Part shown: one piece after another, positions 9,995 through 19,536 of the stretch
Layout of the letters: each line of letters starts with the position of its first letter
How positions within the stretch are numbered: position 1 is the first letter of the stretch
Assembly (NCBI RefSeq): GCF_003591035.1
Contig: NZ_QYUO01000001.1
Span: 2,480,001-2,544,000, forward strand
Origin: Noviherbaspirillum saxi
Lineage (GTDB): Bacteria; Pseudomonadota; Gammaproteobacteria; Burkholderiales; Burkholderiaceae_D
Direction of reading: 5' to 3'
DNA: 64,000 nt
Translations under genes and position numbers: made by a program
Notes under the pieces: generated by a model
Database searches by the model: none
Told to the model about the DNA's origin: nothing
Seen by the model: only the letters and a program-made list of their open reading frames with translations

Positions 9995-11017
9995 GTGATG
10001 TCTACTTCAATGCGCGGTCCCGCGCGTTGCGACTTCCCACATGACCGTGGCCAAACGGATTCAGACATGGCTCTCGAAAAATCTTTAAAGCAATTCGGCA
10101 TCATGCAAGGCATGGCTCCTATCATGGAGCGCCTTTACCAGCAGGTAGACAAGGTGGCCGGAACCGAAGCGACCGTCCTTCTGGTTGGTGAGAGCGGCAC
10201 CGGCAAGGAAGTCATTGCCAATGCGATCCACCACGCCAGTGCCCGCAGCGAGCAGGCGTTCGTCGCCGTCAATTGCGGCGCGATCCCGCCTCACCTGATC
10301 GAAGCCGCACTCTTCGGTCACGAGAAAGGCAGCTTTACCGGTGCTGTGCGACAGCACATAGGCTATTTCGAACATGCGTCCGGCGGCACCTTGTTCCTGG
10401 ATGAGATCACCGAGATGCCGGTTGACATGCAGGTCAAGCTGTTGCGCGTGCTGGAATCGGGATCATTTCTGCGTGTCGGCGGCGATGAAGAAGTCAAAGT
10501 CGATGTCCGATTGATCGCGGCAACCAACCGCGATCTCGACACTGCCGTCAAGCAAGGTAATCTGCGCGAAGACCTGATGTATCGACTTGCGGTATTTCCG
10601 ATTCGCATTCCTCCGCTGCGCGAACGCGGCAATGACATCGAATCGCTGGCTAATTATTTTCTTGCCGAGCTGAATGAAAAGGACCATGCGAATAAAATAT
10701 TTTCGCGCGGTTCGCTTGATGTGATTCGTTCGTATTCGTGGCCGGGCAATGTGCGCGAACTGAAAAACGTCATCCATCGCGCGTACATCCTCGCGACCGA
10801 TACGCTCAACATTGAAGATTGCATCTCCGACCTGTCAACCAAGAAACCGACCGTTCATGAAGGTTATCTGAATTTCTTCGTGGGAACGCCGCTGGCCGAT
10901 GCGCAGAAGGAAATCATCCTGGCCACGCTCAAGCATTACAGCGGCAACAAGCGCTTGACTGCTGAAGCTCTCGGCATCAGCCTCAAGACGCTGTACAACA
11001 GGTTGAAGGAATATTGA
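9995..11017 (+). CDS. Sigma-54 activator lacking a receiver domain
   Basis: 340 residues. A short N-terminus of about 35 residues leads straight into the AAA+ domain: Walker A GESGTGKE at about 65-72, GSFTGA at 112-117, Walker [10 protein letters not shown] Fis-type helix-turn-helix ([19 protein letters not shown]) ends the protein. The AAA+ and DNA-binding parts closely match the regulator at 7346, so the two are paralogues, but this copy has no phosphorylation domain. It is either constitutive or controlled by another protein, as with PspF-type activators. The start is uncertain: GTG 9995, ATG 9998 and ATG 10067 are all possible, none with a strong ribosome-binding site. Confidence 0.88.
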   Translation: MMSTSMRGPARCDFPHDRGQTDSDMALEKSLKQFGIMQGMAPIMERLYQQVDKVAGTEATVLLVGESGTGKEVIANAIHHASARSEQAFVAVNCGAIPPHLIEAALFGHEKGSFTGAVRQHIGYFEHASGGTLFLDEITEMPVDMQVKLLRVLESGSFLRVGGDEEVKVDVRLIAATNRDLDTAVKQGNLREDLMYRLAVFPIRIPPLRERGNDIESLANYFLAELNEKDHANKIFSRGSLDVIRSYSWPGNVRELKNVIHRAYILATDTLNIEDCISDLSTKKPTVHEGYLNFFVGTPLADAQKEIILATLKHYSGNKRLTAEALGISLKTLYNRLKEY

Positions 11018-11083
11018 AAACCGCAGCCGGCAGCATGCTCATGCCGCCGGTCCTGCCAAGCAACAAATGCCGCATATGCCTGC

Positions 11084-11944
11084 TCAAGCATTCACCACTT
11101 CGCCGCCGTTCGGGTGCAGCACCTGGCCACTCATGTAAGACGAATCGTCCGATGCCAGGAAGATATACGACGGCCCGATTTCATCCGGTTGGCCGGCACG
11201 CCCCAATGGGGCGTGCTGCCCGAAGCTCGCCACTTTTTCTTCATCGAAGGACGCCGGAATCAACGGCGTCCAGACCGGCCCCGGCGCCACTGCATTGACC
11301 AGGATGCCGCGTTCCAGCAATTGCTGCGACAGTGAGCGCGTGAACGCAACAATCGCGCCCTTGGTGGATGAATAGTCGAGCAGGTGCGAGCTTCCCCGAT
11401 ATGCCGTCACCGAGGTGGTATTGATGATGCGTGCACCGGGCTTGAGATGAGGCAAGGCCGCCTTGACGGTGAAGAACATCGAAAAAATATTGATACGAAA
11501 CGTCTTGAGCAATTGCTCTTCGCTGATGTCTTCGATGCTTTGCTGCGGGTACTGCTGTGCGGCATTATTGACGACGATATCCAGTCGCCCGAAGGATGAC
11601 ATTGTTGCCTCTACCATCTTCGCGCAGAAAGCGGCATCGCCGATATCGCCGGCAATCAGCACGCATTCGCGTCCTTCCGCCTCGATGTAGCGCTGCGTTT
11701 CCTTGGCGTCTGCATGCTCGTCCAGATAGGCGACCACGACATTGGCGCCTTCCTTCGCAAATCCGATTGCCGCCGCACGTCCTATGCCGCTATCTCCGCC
11801 GGTGACGAGCGCGACTTTCCCTTTCAGTTTTCCACTACCTTTGTAATTTTGCATCTCGGCTTGCGGCTTGGGCGTCATCGCCTGTTCCGAACCTGGCTGC
11901 TTATCTTGATGTTGTGGGGGAAATGATTGGTCCTTTGAAGCCAT
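11084..11944 (-). CDS. NAD(P)-dependent short-chain dehydrogenase, stress-associated type
   Basis: 286 residues. A polar N-terminal extension of about 40 residues precedes a classical SDR fold: cofactor motif TGGDSGIG, NNAA in the fourth strand, catalytic Ser in NTTSVTAY and the YSSTK active-site motif (YxxxK). The long Gln/Pro-rich N-terminus and the end SGQVLHPNGGEVVN are typical of the YghA/general-stress glucose-dehydrogenase-like branch. AAAGGA lies five bases before the start. The substrate cannot be told from sequence. A DUF6496 gene of the kind often found with stress genes lies just upstream on the same strand. Confidence 0.9.
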   Translation of the reverse strand: MASKDQSFPPQHQDKQPGSEQAMTPKPQAEMQNYKGSGKLKGKVALVTGGDSGIGRAAAIGFAKEGANVVVAYLDEHADAKETQRYIEAEGRECVLIAGDIGDAAFCAKMVEATMSSFGRLDIVVNNAAQQYPQQSIEDISEEQLLKTFRINIFSMFFTVKAALPHLKPGARIINTTSVTAYRGSSHLLDYSSTKGAIVAFTRSLSQQLLERGILVNAVAPGPVWTPLIPASFDEEKVASFGQHAPLGRAGQPDEIGPSYIFLASDDSSYMSGQVLHPNGGEVVNA

Positions 11945-11978
11945 GATGATCCTTTCCGAAAAAGAAACGGGCCGCCAG

Positions 11979-12170
11979 CTATTTCTTGGCCGCTTTTTGC
12001 GACCGGCTCTTGCCCGCCTTTTTAAGGGAGATGGCGACAGCCTGCTTGATCGCCTTTTTCTTGGAAGGCGGATGGCTGTTCCCTATGGTGCCGTCGTGCT
12101 CATATTCATGGACCAGCGTCTTGATGTTGCTCTTGATCGTTTCCTGGCTCTTCCCGGTTTTCAATGGCAT
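11979..12170 (-). CDS. DUF6496 family small basic protein
   Basis: 63 residues, strongly basic. The middle has the family pattern of a short helix (LVHEYEHDGTIGNS) followed by a Lys-rich segment ending KKKAIKQAVAISLKKAG. An excellent site, AGGAGG, lies six bases before the ATG. It sits 34 bases upstream of the SDR gene on the same strand, so the two may be co-transcribed. The function of the family is not known; the composition suggests nucleic-acid binding, which is inference. Confidence 0.75.
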   Translation of the reverse strand: MPLKTGKSQETIKSNIKTLVHEYEHDGTIGNSHPPSKKKAIKQAVAISLKKAGKSRSQKAAKK

Positions 12171-12269
12171 GACATCCTCCTGCAGTGAAGTTCGCTATGC
12201 ACGAAAGATCAAGAGGCGAGCAGATTCCGTGCCATTGAATGGCACGCAGGACAACAAGCGGAGCGGTGA

Positions 12270-13295
12270 TCAGGCAGCGAGCGGCTGGGTACGCGCAAAG
12301 GCCTCCATCAGCAGCGCCGGATCGCCCAAGGCAAGCTTTCTGGAATCGGAAAGAGTTTGACGGAATGCGCGAGCACCCGGCATTCCAGTCATCAAGCCGA
12401 GCATATGGCGAGTGATGCTGTTGAGTCGCAGACCGCCGCCAGCATTGCCCTTGCCATACCGCGCGAGCTGGTCGGCAATATAGGGCAGCATCGCCTGCAG
12501 CACTTCCGCGCGCGACTTCACGGGCGTCGAATCACCGTAATACCGCGCGTCGAAGTCCGCCATCAGATAGGGATTGTGATAGGCCTCGCGGCCCAGCATC
12601 ACGCCATCGACATGCTGGAGGTGTGCGTCGATTTCCGCAACGGTCTTGATGCCGCCATTGATGATGATTTCGAGCTGTGGAAAGTCATGTTTGAGGCGGT
12701 AGGCATACTCTGCCTTGAGCGGCGGAATTTCGCGATTTTCCTTGGGACTCAAGCCTTTGAGGATGGCGTTGCGTGCATGCACGATAAATGTGGCACATCC
12801 TGCGTCGGCGATGACGCCGACAAAGTCGCGCACGAAATCATAGGATTCCACATCGTCGATACCAATGCGATGTTTGACGGTCACGTCGATGGCGACGGCA
12901 TCACGCATGGCCTTGACGCAATCGGCGACGAGTTGCGGCTCTGCCATCAGGCAAGCGCCAAACGCGCCCTTTTGCACCCGCTCGGACGGGCAGCCGCAAT
13001 TCAGGTTGATTTCGTCGTAACCCCACTGCTCGCCCAGCCTGGCGCTTTTGGCAAGATCGGCCGGTTCACTGCCGCCCAGCTGCAGCGCAACCGGGTGCTC
13101 TTCCTCATTGAAGTTCAGATGACGAGCCACGTCGCCATGCAGCAATGCACCCGTAGTCACCATCTCGGTGTACATCCAGGTATGACGGGTAATCTGCCGG
13201 TGAAACATGCGGCAATGACGATCGGTCCAGTCCATCATCGGGGCAACCGAGAGGCGACGGGAGGGCAGCTTGGCGGAATGTTGAGAGCGGATCAT
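12270..13295 (-). CDS. dusA: tRNA-dihydrouridine(20/20a) synthase DusA
   Basis: A 341-residue flavoenzyme that reduces uridine 20/20a in the tRNA D-loop. The signature SVAPMMDWTDRHCR opens the FMN barrel. The catalytic Cys is in NLNCGCPSERVQKG, and INGGIKT plus DGVMLGREAY form the phosphate-binding end. The domain order and length match DusA rather than DusB or DusC. The chosen start ATG at 13295 gives an N-terminus about 15 residues before the signature; a GTG at 13331 would add 12 residues, and neither has a strong ribosome-binding site. Confidence 0.95.
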   Translation of the reverse strand: MIRSQHSAKLPSRRLSVAPMMDWTDRHCRMFHRQITRHTWMYTEMVTTGALLHGDVARHLNFNEEEHPVALQLGGSEPADLAKSARLGEQWGYDEINLNCGCPSERVQKGAFGACLMAEPQLVADCVKAMRDAVAIDVTVKHRIGIDDVESYDFVRDFVGVIADAGCATFIVHARNAILKGLSPKENREIPPLKAEYAYRLKHDFPQLEIIINGGIKTVAEIDAHLQHVDGVMLGREAYHNPYLMADFDARYYGDSTPVKSRAEVLQAMLPYIADQLARYGKGNAGGGLRLNSITRHMLGLMTGMPGARAFRQTLSDSRKLALGDPALLMEAFARTQPLAA

Positions 13296-13434
13296 AATAG
13301 GACGACATTTTACCGGGATGGCTTCCGGCACGTAACAATGGGTAGGTAACAGCTACCTGAATGGGTTGGACCGGTTTCTATCGAATAGACCGTTCCAGGC
13401 GAAACAAAACAATTTCTCCACAAGGGAAACACAT

Positions 13435-14787
13435 ATGGCCAATACTCTGGACACCTCGCATTTCTGGATGCCGTTTACGGCGAACCGCCAGTTCAAGACC
13501 AAGCCGCGCCTGCTGGCAGCAGCGTCCGGCATGTACTACACGACCGATGACGGTCGCAAGATTCTCGACGGCACGGCTGGCCTGTGGTGCGTGAACGCCG
13601 GCCACTGCCATCCAAAAATTACTCAAGCAATCCAGCAGCAGGCTGCGACCATGGATTTTGCCCCGACCTTCCAGATGGGACATCCCAAGGTATTCGAAGC
13701 GGCCAGCGCGCTGGTGGCCATCGCGCCGGAAGGCTTGAACCGGGTGTTCTTCTGCAACGACGGCTCCGAATCGGTCGATTCCGCGCTCAAGATCGCCCTC
13801 GCCTACCATCGCATGCGCGGCGACGGCCTGCGCACCCGCCTGATCGGACGCGAACGCGGCTATCACGGCGTTGGCTTCGGCGGCATCGCGGTCGGCGGCA
13901 TCGCCGGCAACCGCAAGCATTTCGGCCCGACACTGGCTGGCATCGATCACCTGCGTCATCCTCTCGACATCACGCGCAATGCCTTTTCCAAGGGCTTGCC
14001 GGAGCACGGCGCGGAAATCGCCGATGAGCTCGAACAACGCTTGCTCGCCTTGCACGATCCAGCGACGGTGGCCGCGGTCATCGTTGAGCCGATCCAGGGT
14101 TCGACCGGCGTCATCCTGCCGCCCAAAGGCTATCTGCAAAAGCTGCGCACGATCTGCGACAAGTACGGCATCCTGCTGATCTTCGACGAAGTCATCACCG
14201 GCTTCGGACGCCTGGGCAGCGCTTTCGCCGCCGACTACTTCGGTGTTGTTCCCGACATGATCACCTGCGCCAAGGGGCTGACCAATGCGGCCGTGCCGAT
14301 GGGCGCGGTGATCGTGCGCCAGGATATTCACGACACCTTCATGGATGCCGCTCCGGAAAACGCGATCGAGTTCTTCCATGGCTACACCTATACCGGGCAC
14401 CCGCTCGCTGCCGCCGCCTGTATCGCCACCATCGACGTCTACAAGGAAGAAGGCTTGTTCGACCGTGCGGCAGCGATGGCGCCGTATTTCGAACAAGCCG
14501 CACATAGCCTGAAGGGACTGCCCTACGTCAAGGACGTGCGTAATCTGGGCTTGGTATGCGGAATCGAACTGGAGTCGATTCCGGGCAAACCGACCGCCCG
14601 CGCATTCGACGTGTTCGAGAAATGCTTCTGGGACAAAGGCGTATTGATTCGTACCACCGGCGACATCATTGCCTTGTCACCACCCTTGATTATCGACAAG
14701 CAACAGATCGATCAGATGTTCGGCGTCATTGCCGACATCCTCAAGGCGCAGCAGGCTGTCTCTCGCACCGAATCAGTGGTCGCCTGA
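13435..14787 (+). CDS. Omega-amino acid (beta-alanine)-pyruvate aminotransferase
   Basis: A 450-residue class III PLP-dependent aminotransferase. The start has AAGGGA seven bases upstream. Motifs: HFWMPFTANRQF near the N-terminus and GLWCVNAGHCHP are typical of the omega-amino-acid:pyruvate group. NDGSESVDSALK is the cofactor phosphate-binding segment, and LIFDEVITGFGR holds the PLP-contacting Asp. CAKGLTNAAVPMG contains the Schiff-base Lys. It should convert beta-alanine or similar omega-amines plus pyruvate to semialdehyde plus alanine. The usual partner, methylmalonate-semialdehyde dehydrogenase, is not adjacent, so the exact substrate is open. Confidence 0.88.
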   Translation: MANTLDTSHFWMPFTANRQFKTKPRLLAAASGMYYTTDDGRKILDGTAGLWCVNAGHCHPKITQAIQQQAATMDFAPTFQMGHPKVFEAASALVAIAPEGLNRVFFCNDGSESVDSALKIALAYHRMRGDGLRTRLIGRERGYHGVGFGGIAVGGIAGNRKHFGPTLAGIDHLRHPLDITRNAFSKGLPEHGAEIADELEQRLLALHDPATVAAVIVEPIQGSTGVILPPKGYLQKLRTICDKYGILLIFDEVITGFGRLGSAFAADYFGVVPDMITCAKGLTNAAVPMGAVIVRQDIHDTFMDAAPENAIEFFHGYTYTGHPLAAAACIATIDVYKEEGLFDRAAAMAPYFEQAAHSLKGLPYVKDVRNLGLVCGIELESIPGKPTARAFDVFEKCFWDKGVLIRTTGDIIALSPPLIIDKQQIDQMFGVIADILKAQQAVSRTESVVA

Positions 14788-14797
14788 GCAGGCTTGT

Positions 14798-15721
14798 TTA
14801 GGCCGTCGGATCGGCCACCGATCCGACGCGCGCCTTCTTCCCGCTTTGGGCACGCAAGGCCGCAAGCTCGTTCAATATCAATGCCGCCATGACAACGCCG
14901 CCACCCATCAACGTTTCACGGGCCGGTACTTCGCCTGCGCCCAGCCAAGTCCACAGCGGCCCAAGCAAAACTTCCAGAAGCGCCAGCAGGGCCACTTCAG
15001 GCGCCGACAGGCTCTTTGCCGCCCGCACCATCAGCAGGCAGGGAAAACCGAGCTGAAAGAATCCGAGAACCGCCAGCAATCCCACGTCGTGCAGCGACGC
15101 CTGCAACGGCCAGGCGAACGGCAGCATCAGCACAACGGAAAACACGCTTCCAAGAAACACTGCCGGCATCAGGTCCACACCGTGGCCGACACGCTTGAGG
15201 ATGATCAGGTTGACCGCAGACGCCACCGGAACCGCGGCGGCGATCAGCATGCCGATCAGGTGCTGTCCCCCGACATCGCTGAGGCCGTTGACGAACATCC
15301 ACAGGATGCCGAGGGATGCCGCCGCAATCGCCAGCCAGGTACGCGCAGGAATCTGCTGCTTAAGGATCAGCCAGGCAAGCAAGGCCGTGAGCAGTGGCGC
15401 CACGCTCATCACGATCAGGGTATTGGCGACCGTGGTCTTGGTCAGCGCGATCATGAAGCACACGAACATCACGCACCACATCATGCCGCTCAGTACACCC
15501 GCCCATCCGGTGGAGCGTACCGTCGCCGCGGCCCGGGTTATACCCTGCTGCCCGATCAGCACCATCGCGACCGCGATTGCGGAAAACAGGCTGCGCCAGA
15601 AAGTGATTTCAAACCCGCGCGCCGCCTCCAGGTGCCGGGTAATGACACCGGCAATACTCCACAGCGTCGGCGCGATGATCATGAGCATGAGCGCTCGTTG
15701 ATGCGTCGTCAGAAAGGGCAT
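14798..15721 (-). CDS. EamA/DMT-family membrane transporter
   Basis: 307 residues with about ten hydrophobic segments arranged as two EamA repeats. The first starts at LMLMIIAPTLWSIAGVITRHLEA, with the characteristic FWRSLFSAIAVA segment. The second includes LGFFQLGFPCLLMVRAAKSL and EVALLALLEVLLGPLWTWL. The family exports metabolites such as amino acids across the inner membrane; the substrate is unknown. It converges on the aminotransferase gene, leaving only ten bases between the stops. Confidence 0.88.
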   Translation of the reverse strand: MPFLTTHQRALMLMIIAPTLWSIAGVITRHLEAARGFEITFWRSLFSAIAVAMVLIGQQGITRAAATVRSTGWAGVLSGMMWCVMFVCFMIALTKTTVANTLIVMSVAPLLTALLAWLILKQQIPARTWLAIAAASLGILWMFVNGLSDVGGQHLIGMLIAAAVPVASAVNLIILKRVGHGVDLMPAVFLGSVFSVVLMLPFAWPLQASLHDVGLLAVLGFFQLGFPCLLMVRAAKSLSAPEVALLALLEVLLGPLWTWLGAGEVPARETLMGGGVVMAALILNELAALRAQSGKKARVGSVADPTA

Positions 15722-15743
15722 GGAAAGATTGATTCAAACGAAT

Positions 15744-15781
15744 AAAAAATGAAGCCCGGCACTCAGTCAAGAGGGCCGGGC
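15744..15781 (-). terminator. Intrinsic terminator downstream of typA
   Basis: On the minus strand GCCCGGC pairs with GCCGGGC across a 14-base loop, and a T-rich run (minus strand, 15749-15744) follows. It is the second hairpin after typA and has the U-tract that the first one lacks. Confidence 0.6.
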
Positions 15782-15799
15782 GTCGGATAACCACGGCAT

Positions 15800-15820
15800 G
15801 CTACCGCATTTTGCGGTAGC
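15800..15820 (-). terminator. Stem-loop after typA
   Basis: GCTACCGCA and TGCGGTAGC form a perfect nine-base-pair stem with a three-base loop, 50 bases after the typA stop. There is no U-tract. It may work with the hairpin at 15744-15781 or protect the transcript end. Confidence 0.5.
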
Positions 15821-15869
15821 ACCTGCGACAGCGCAGTTTTGTTACCGGTTCAGCGGATGAGCACGTGAA

Positions 15870-17705
15870 TTATGCGGCTTCGCGCGATGCTTTCTTGCGC
15901 TCGTGCTCTTTCAGGAAGCGCTTGCGCAGGCGAATGCTCTTCGGCGTGATTTCGACCAGTTCATCGTCTTCGATGAATTCGACCGCGTATTCCAGCGTCA
16001 GCTGGATTGGCGGTACCAGGCGAACCGCTTCATCGGTGCCGGAGGCGCGAACGTTGGTCAACTGCTTGCCCTTGATCGGGTTGACCACGAGATCGTTGTC
16101 GCGCGAATGAATGCCGATGATCATGCCTTCATACACCGGGTCATTGTGGCTGACGAACATGCGGCCGCGATCCTGCAGCTTCCACAAGGCGTAGGCGACT
16201 GCAGCGCCATCATCCTGCGAAATCAGCACGCCATTACGACGGCCGGCGAGTTCGGGCTTGCTGCTGTCGACCGGTGAATATTCGTCGAAGATGTGGCTCA
16301 TCAGACCGGTGCCACGCGTCAGCGTCATGAACTCGGACTGGAAGCCGATCAGGCCGCGCGCCGGAATACGGTATTCGAGACGTACACGGCCTTTGCCGTC
16401 CGGCTCCATGTTTTGCAGGTCGCCGCGACGGCGGCCCAGCTCTTCCATCACGCCGCCCTGGTGGGAATCTTCCACATCGACAGTCAGCAATTCGTAAGGC
16501 TCGCACTTGACGCCGTCGATATCCTTGAACACCACGCGCGGACGCGACACAGCCAACTCGTAGCCTTCGCGGCGCATGTTTTCCAGCAGGATGGTCAGGT
16601 GCAGTTCACCACGACCGGACACTTCAAATGTAGTGTCGTCACCGGTATCGGTCACGCGCAATGCAACGTTGGATTTCAGTTCACGGTCGAGGCGGTCACG
16701 GATCTGGCGGCTGGTGACGAACTTGCCTTCGCGGCCGGCCAGTGGCGAGTTGTTGACGAGGAAGTTCATCGTCAGCGTCGGCTCGTCGACTTTCAGCATC
16801 GGCAGCGCATCCGGCGTATCCGGCGAACACACGGTAGTACCGATACCGAGTTCTTCGATACCGTTGATCAGCACGATGTCGCCGGCAATTGCCTCGTCCA
16901 CCAGCACGCGCTCCAGACCCTTAAAATTCAAGACCTGATTGATGCGCGCCTTGGTCGGTGTGGAATCCGGGCCGTTCATGATGATCACGTCCTGCAGCGC
17001 CTTGACGCGGCCGCGGCTGATGCGGCCAATACCGATCTTGCCGACGTAGGAAGAATAATCGAGCGAGGAAATCTGCAACTGCAGCGGACCGTCCGGATCA
17101 TCGTCGCGCACCGGCACGTTTTCAAGAACGGAGTCGAACAACGGCTTCATCGTGCCTTCACGCACGGTCGGATCGAGGCTGGCATAGCCATTCAGTGCCG
17201 ACGCGTACACAACAGGGAAGTCCAGCTGTTCTTCGGTAGCACCCAGCTTGTCGAACAATTCGAAAGTCGCGTTGATCACCCAGTCAGGACGCGCGCCCGG
17301 ACGGTCGATCTTGTTGACCACCACGATAGGCTTGAGTCCGAGGCCCAGCGCTTTGCGCGTCACAAAGCGTGTCTGCGGCATCGGGCCCTCGACCGCATCG
17401 ACCAGCAACAGCACCGAATCCACCATCGACAATACGCGCTCGACCTCGCCGCCGAAGTCAGCGTGTCCCGGCGTGTCGACGATATTGATGTGGGTACCTT
17501 CGTATTCGACCGCGCAATTCTTGGCGAGAATCGTGATACCGCGCTCTTTTTCCAGATCGTTGGAATCCATCACGCGATTATCCACTTGCTGGTTTTCGCG
17601 GAAAGTGCCGGATTGGCGCAGCAACTGGTCGACCAGCGTGGTTTTGCCGTGGTCAACGTGGGCGATGATGGCGATATTGCGCAGAGCGCGTTTGGTATTT
17701 GACAT
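15870..17705 (-). CDS. typA: Translational GTPase TypA/BipA
   Basis: A 611-residue ribosome-associated GTPase important for ribosome assembly and growth under stress. G1 is [16 protein letters not shown]3 [15 protein letters not shown]4 [11 protein letters not shown] and G5 YASALNGYA. It is followed by an EF-Tu-like domain, two EF-G-like domains and the family-specific C-terminal domain ending in a Lys/Arg-rich tail. The length matches the family. It follows truB on the same strand with 149 bases between, and a TATAAT just upstream suggests a separate promoter. Confidence 0.98.
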   Translation of the reverse strand: MSNTKRALRNIAIIAHVDHGKTTLVDQLLRQSGTFRENQQVDNRVMDSNDLEKERGITILAKNCAVEYEGTHINIVDTPGHADFGGEVERVLSMVDSVLLLVDAVEGPMPQTRFVTRKALGLGLKPIVVVNKIDRPGARPDWVINATFELFDKLGATEEQLDFPVVYASALNGYASLDPTVREGTMKPLFDSVLENVPVRDDDPDGPLQLQISSLDYSSYVGKIGIGRISRGRVKALQDVIIMNGPDSTPTKARINQVLNFKGLERVLVDEAIAGDIVLINGIEELGIGTTVCSPDTPDALPMLKVDEPTLTMNFLVNNSPLAGREGKFVTSRQIRDRLDRELKSNVALRVTDTGDDTTFEVSGRGELHLTILLENMRREGYELAVSRPRVVFKDIDGVKCEPYELLTVDVEDSHQGGVMEELGRRRGDLQNMEPDGKGRVRLEYRIPARGLIGFQSEFMTLTRGTGLMSHIFDEYSPVDSSKPELAGRRNGVLISQDDGAAVAYALWKLQDRGRMFVSHNDPVYEGMIIGIHSRDNDLVVNPIKGKQLTNVRASGTDEAVRLVPPIQLTLEYAVEFIEDDELVEITPKSIRLRKRFLKEHERKKASREAA

Positions 17706-17741
17706 GGTGATTGAATGAGCGCGAGATACGAGGAACCGAAA

Positions 17742-17747
17742 ATTATA
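17742..17747 (-). promoter_or_regulatory. Candidate -10 box of typA
   Basis: TATAAT on the minus strand lies 36 bases before the typA start. No good -35 element is present at the usual spacing, so this rests on the -10 match and position. Confidence 0.4.
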
Positions 17748-17854
17748 ACATGCTGCGTCGCAAGAAAAGACTCAAAAATTCTTGTATTTCAAAGGCTTGC
17801 GACGAAGGAAGACGTATATGGACAAAGCTGGGGCGAAAAGATTCGCAGAAATTT

Positions 17855-18793
17855 TCATGCAGGCGTATTTAAGGCAACGAGGCGCTCGGGTGCGAGGACG
17901 CCATATTCACTCAGTTGCGCGGTGCCAAGCAGTTGACCGTTGTCTTCCTGGTAGACCCGCACCCGGCCGACACATTTGGGCAGACGACCAACTTCGTTTC
18001 CAAGCGGCAAACGCTGCCCGTGCAAAAAGCGCGCGGCAAGTACTTCCGGCAATCTGATCATGGGAAAGCTGGACAACAATGCATCGACGGGCGCAAGCAT
18101 TCCGGTTCGGTCTGCTTCGGAGGTTGCCGCCAATTGGTCGAGCGACACGGCCCCGTCAAGCGAAAGCTTGCCAACTGCAGTTCGGCGCAATGCCTGCAAA
18201 TGCGCACCGCAACCTAATGCAACACCGATATCCTGGCCCAGCACTCGTATATATGTTCCCTTGCTGCAGCTTACGCGAAGCGTCAGGAAAGGCGCCTGGA
18301 AATCAAGCAGTTCCAGTGAGTGAATGATCACCCGGCGCGCTTCGCGCTCCAGCGTAATGCCGGCGCGCGCATATTCATACAATGGCTTGCCATCGCGCTT
18401 GAGTGCCGAGTGCATCGGTGGAACCTGATCGATGGGACCACGGAAGCGAGCAAGCACTTCCTCAACCTGTGCAGGAGAAACTTCTACCGGCTGACGATCG
18501 ATCACTATCCCTTCGGTGTCGCCGCTATCGGTGGTGATACCGAGATGGATAACGGTTTCATATGTTTTATCCGTTTCCAGCAAGTCTTGCGAAAACTTGG
18601 TCGCCTCGCCGAAGCAAAGTGGAAGCAAGCCTGTTGCGAAAGGATCAAGCGTACCGGTGTGGCCCGCTTTTTTAGCGCTCAACAGCCATTTGGCTTTCAT
18701 CAGGACATCGTTGCTGGACAAACCGGCAGCCTTGTCGAGCAAGAGTACGCCATGCACAGGCACGCGAATTTTTTTGGGCTGGTTTTGCGCCAT
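17855..18793 (-). CDS. truB: tRNA pseudouridine(55) synthase TruB
   Basis: A 312-residue enzyme forming pseudouridine 55 in the T-loop of tRNA. HGVLLLDKAAGLSSND opens the fold. The catalytic Asp is in GHTGTLDPFATGLLP, and KGTYIRVLGQDIG is the conserved RNA-binding segment. A small C-terminal PUA-like region follows. An in-frame ATG 30 bases upstream exists, but the chosen start matches the family N-terminus. It is 52 bases after rbfA, so the two are probably one transcript. Confidence 0.97.
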   Translation of the reverse strand: MAQNQPKKIRVPVHGVLLLDKAAGLSSNDVLMKAKWLLSAKKAGHTGTLDPFATGLLPLCFGEATKFSQDLLETDKTYETVIHLGITTDSGDTEGIVIDRQPVEVSPAQVEEVLARFRGPIDQVPPMHSALKRDGKPLYEYARAGITLEREARRVIIHSLELLDFQAPFLTLRVSCSKGTYIRVLGQDIGVALGCGAHLQALRRTAVGKLSLDGAVSLDQLAATSEADRTGMLAPVDALLSSFPMIRLPEVLAARFLHGQRLPLGNEVGRLPKCVGRVRVYQEDNGQLLGTAQLSEYGVLAPERLVALNTPA

Positions 18794-18844
18794 GGTGAAT
18801 GTTTGAGTGCAGGCGCATGCCATGCACGCCTGCTTTGAAGAGCG

Positions 18845-19246
18845 TTATTTCTGATTCGGGTCGGGGTCGAAATCGGCCGCGCGATTTGCGTTGGCTTCAT
18901 CGATCAGTTTTGACAAGGCCATGCCCCGGGCTGTCGACCGATCATGCACAAAGTGTATTTCCGGCGTGGTATGGATAGTCAGACGACGTCCGAGCTGACC
19001 GCGAATGAAACCCGATGCCTTTTGCAGGCCTGACAAAGTGTTCTGGATCGCTTCGTCATTGTCGACCAGTGTAGTGAAAAACACCTTCGCATGCGCATAG
19101 TCGGGCGTCACCTGAACTTCGGTAATCGTAATCATCCCTACGCGCGGGTCTTTCAATTCATAGGCAATGATTTCAGCGAGATCGCGCTGAATCTGGTCAG
19201 CCACGCGAACGCCCCGACCGGGAATGGATTTACTGTGTTTAGCCAT
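18845..19246 (-). CDS. rbfA: 30S ribosome-binding factor RbfA
   Basis: A 133-residue KH-fold protein that helps mature the 5' end of 16S rRNA, especially in the cold. Typical segments are [35 protein letters not shown] and the end [12 protein letters not shown]. It lies between infB and truB in the usual order, but a terminator-like hairpin separates it from infB. Confidence 0.97.
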   Translation of the reverse strand: MAKHSKSIPGRGVRVADQIQRDLAEIIAYELKDPRVGMITITEVQVTPDYAHAKVFFTTLVDNDEAIQNTLSGLQKASGFIRGQLGRRLTIHTTPEIHFVHDRSTARGMALSKLIDEANANRAADFDPDPNQK

Positions 19247-19454
19247 GCTATTGCATCTTTCTTGTTACGGTGTGGCCGATGGAACCATGATGCCACCCGA
19301 AATTCGGTACTTTTCGCCAACTGTCACTAGAGCCGAAACCATCGTACCGTGACTCTATCCAGGCGCAATGCTTTGACCACGAGCGGGCTTTAATGTTACG
19401 GATATAGGAGCGGGAACAAACACTGCAAGCACAAACACGGTTCGCAGCGACTGG

Positions 19455-19492
19455 AACAAAAACGCGCCACCTTACGCAATGCAGGGTGGCGC
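19455..19492 (-). terminator. Intrinsic terminator after infB
   Basis: On the minus strand GCGCCACC pairs with GGTGGCGC around a 13-base loop and is followed by GTTTTTG. It lies in the 290-base gap between infB and rbfA, so much infB transcription may end here rather than continue into rbfA-truB. Confidence 0.65.
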
Positions 19493-19536
19493 ATTTGTCA
19501 ACGAGACCGAAATCCGGTCATCTATTTTCGAAGGAA

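Noticed and set aside
13378..14505. 375-codon open frame on the minus strand
   Set aside because: Antisense to the aminotransferase, whose motifs are unambiguous.
14729..15745. 338-codon open frame, Arg/His/Gln-rich
   Set aside because: Antisense to the EamA transporter; the odd composition is that of a reversed membrane protein.
16293..17702. 469-codon open frame on the plus strand
   Set aside because: Fully antisense to typA; a mirror of its codon bias, no domain.
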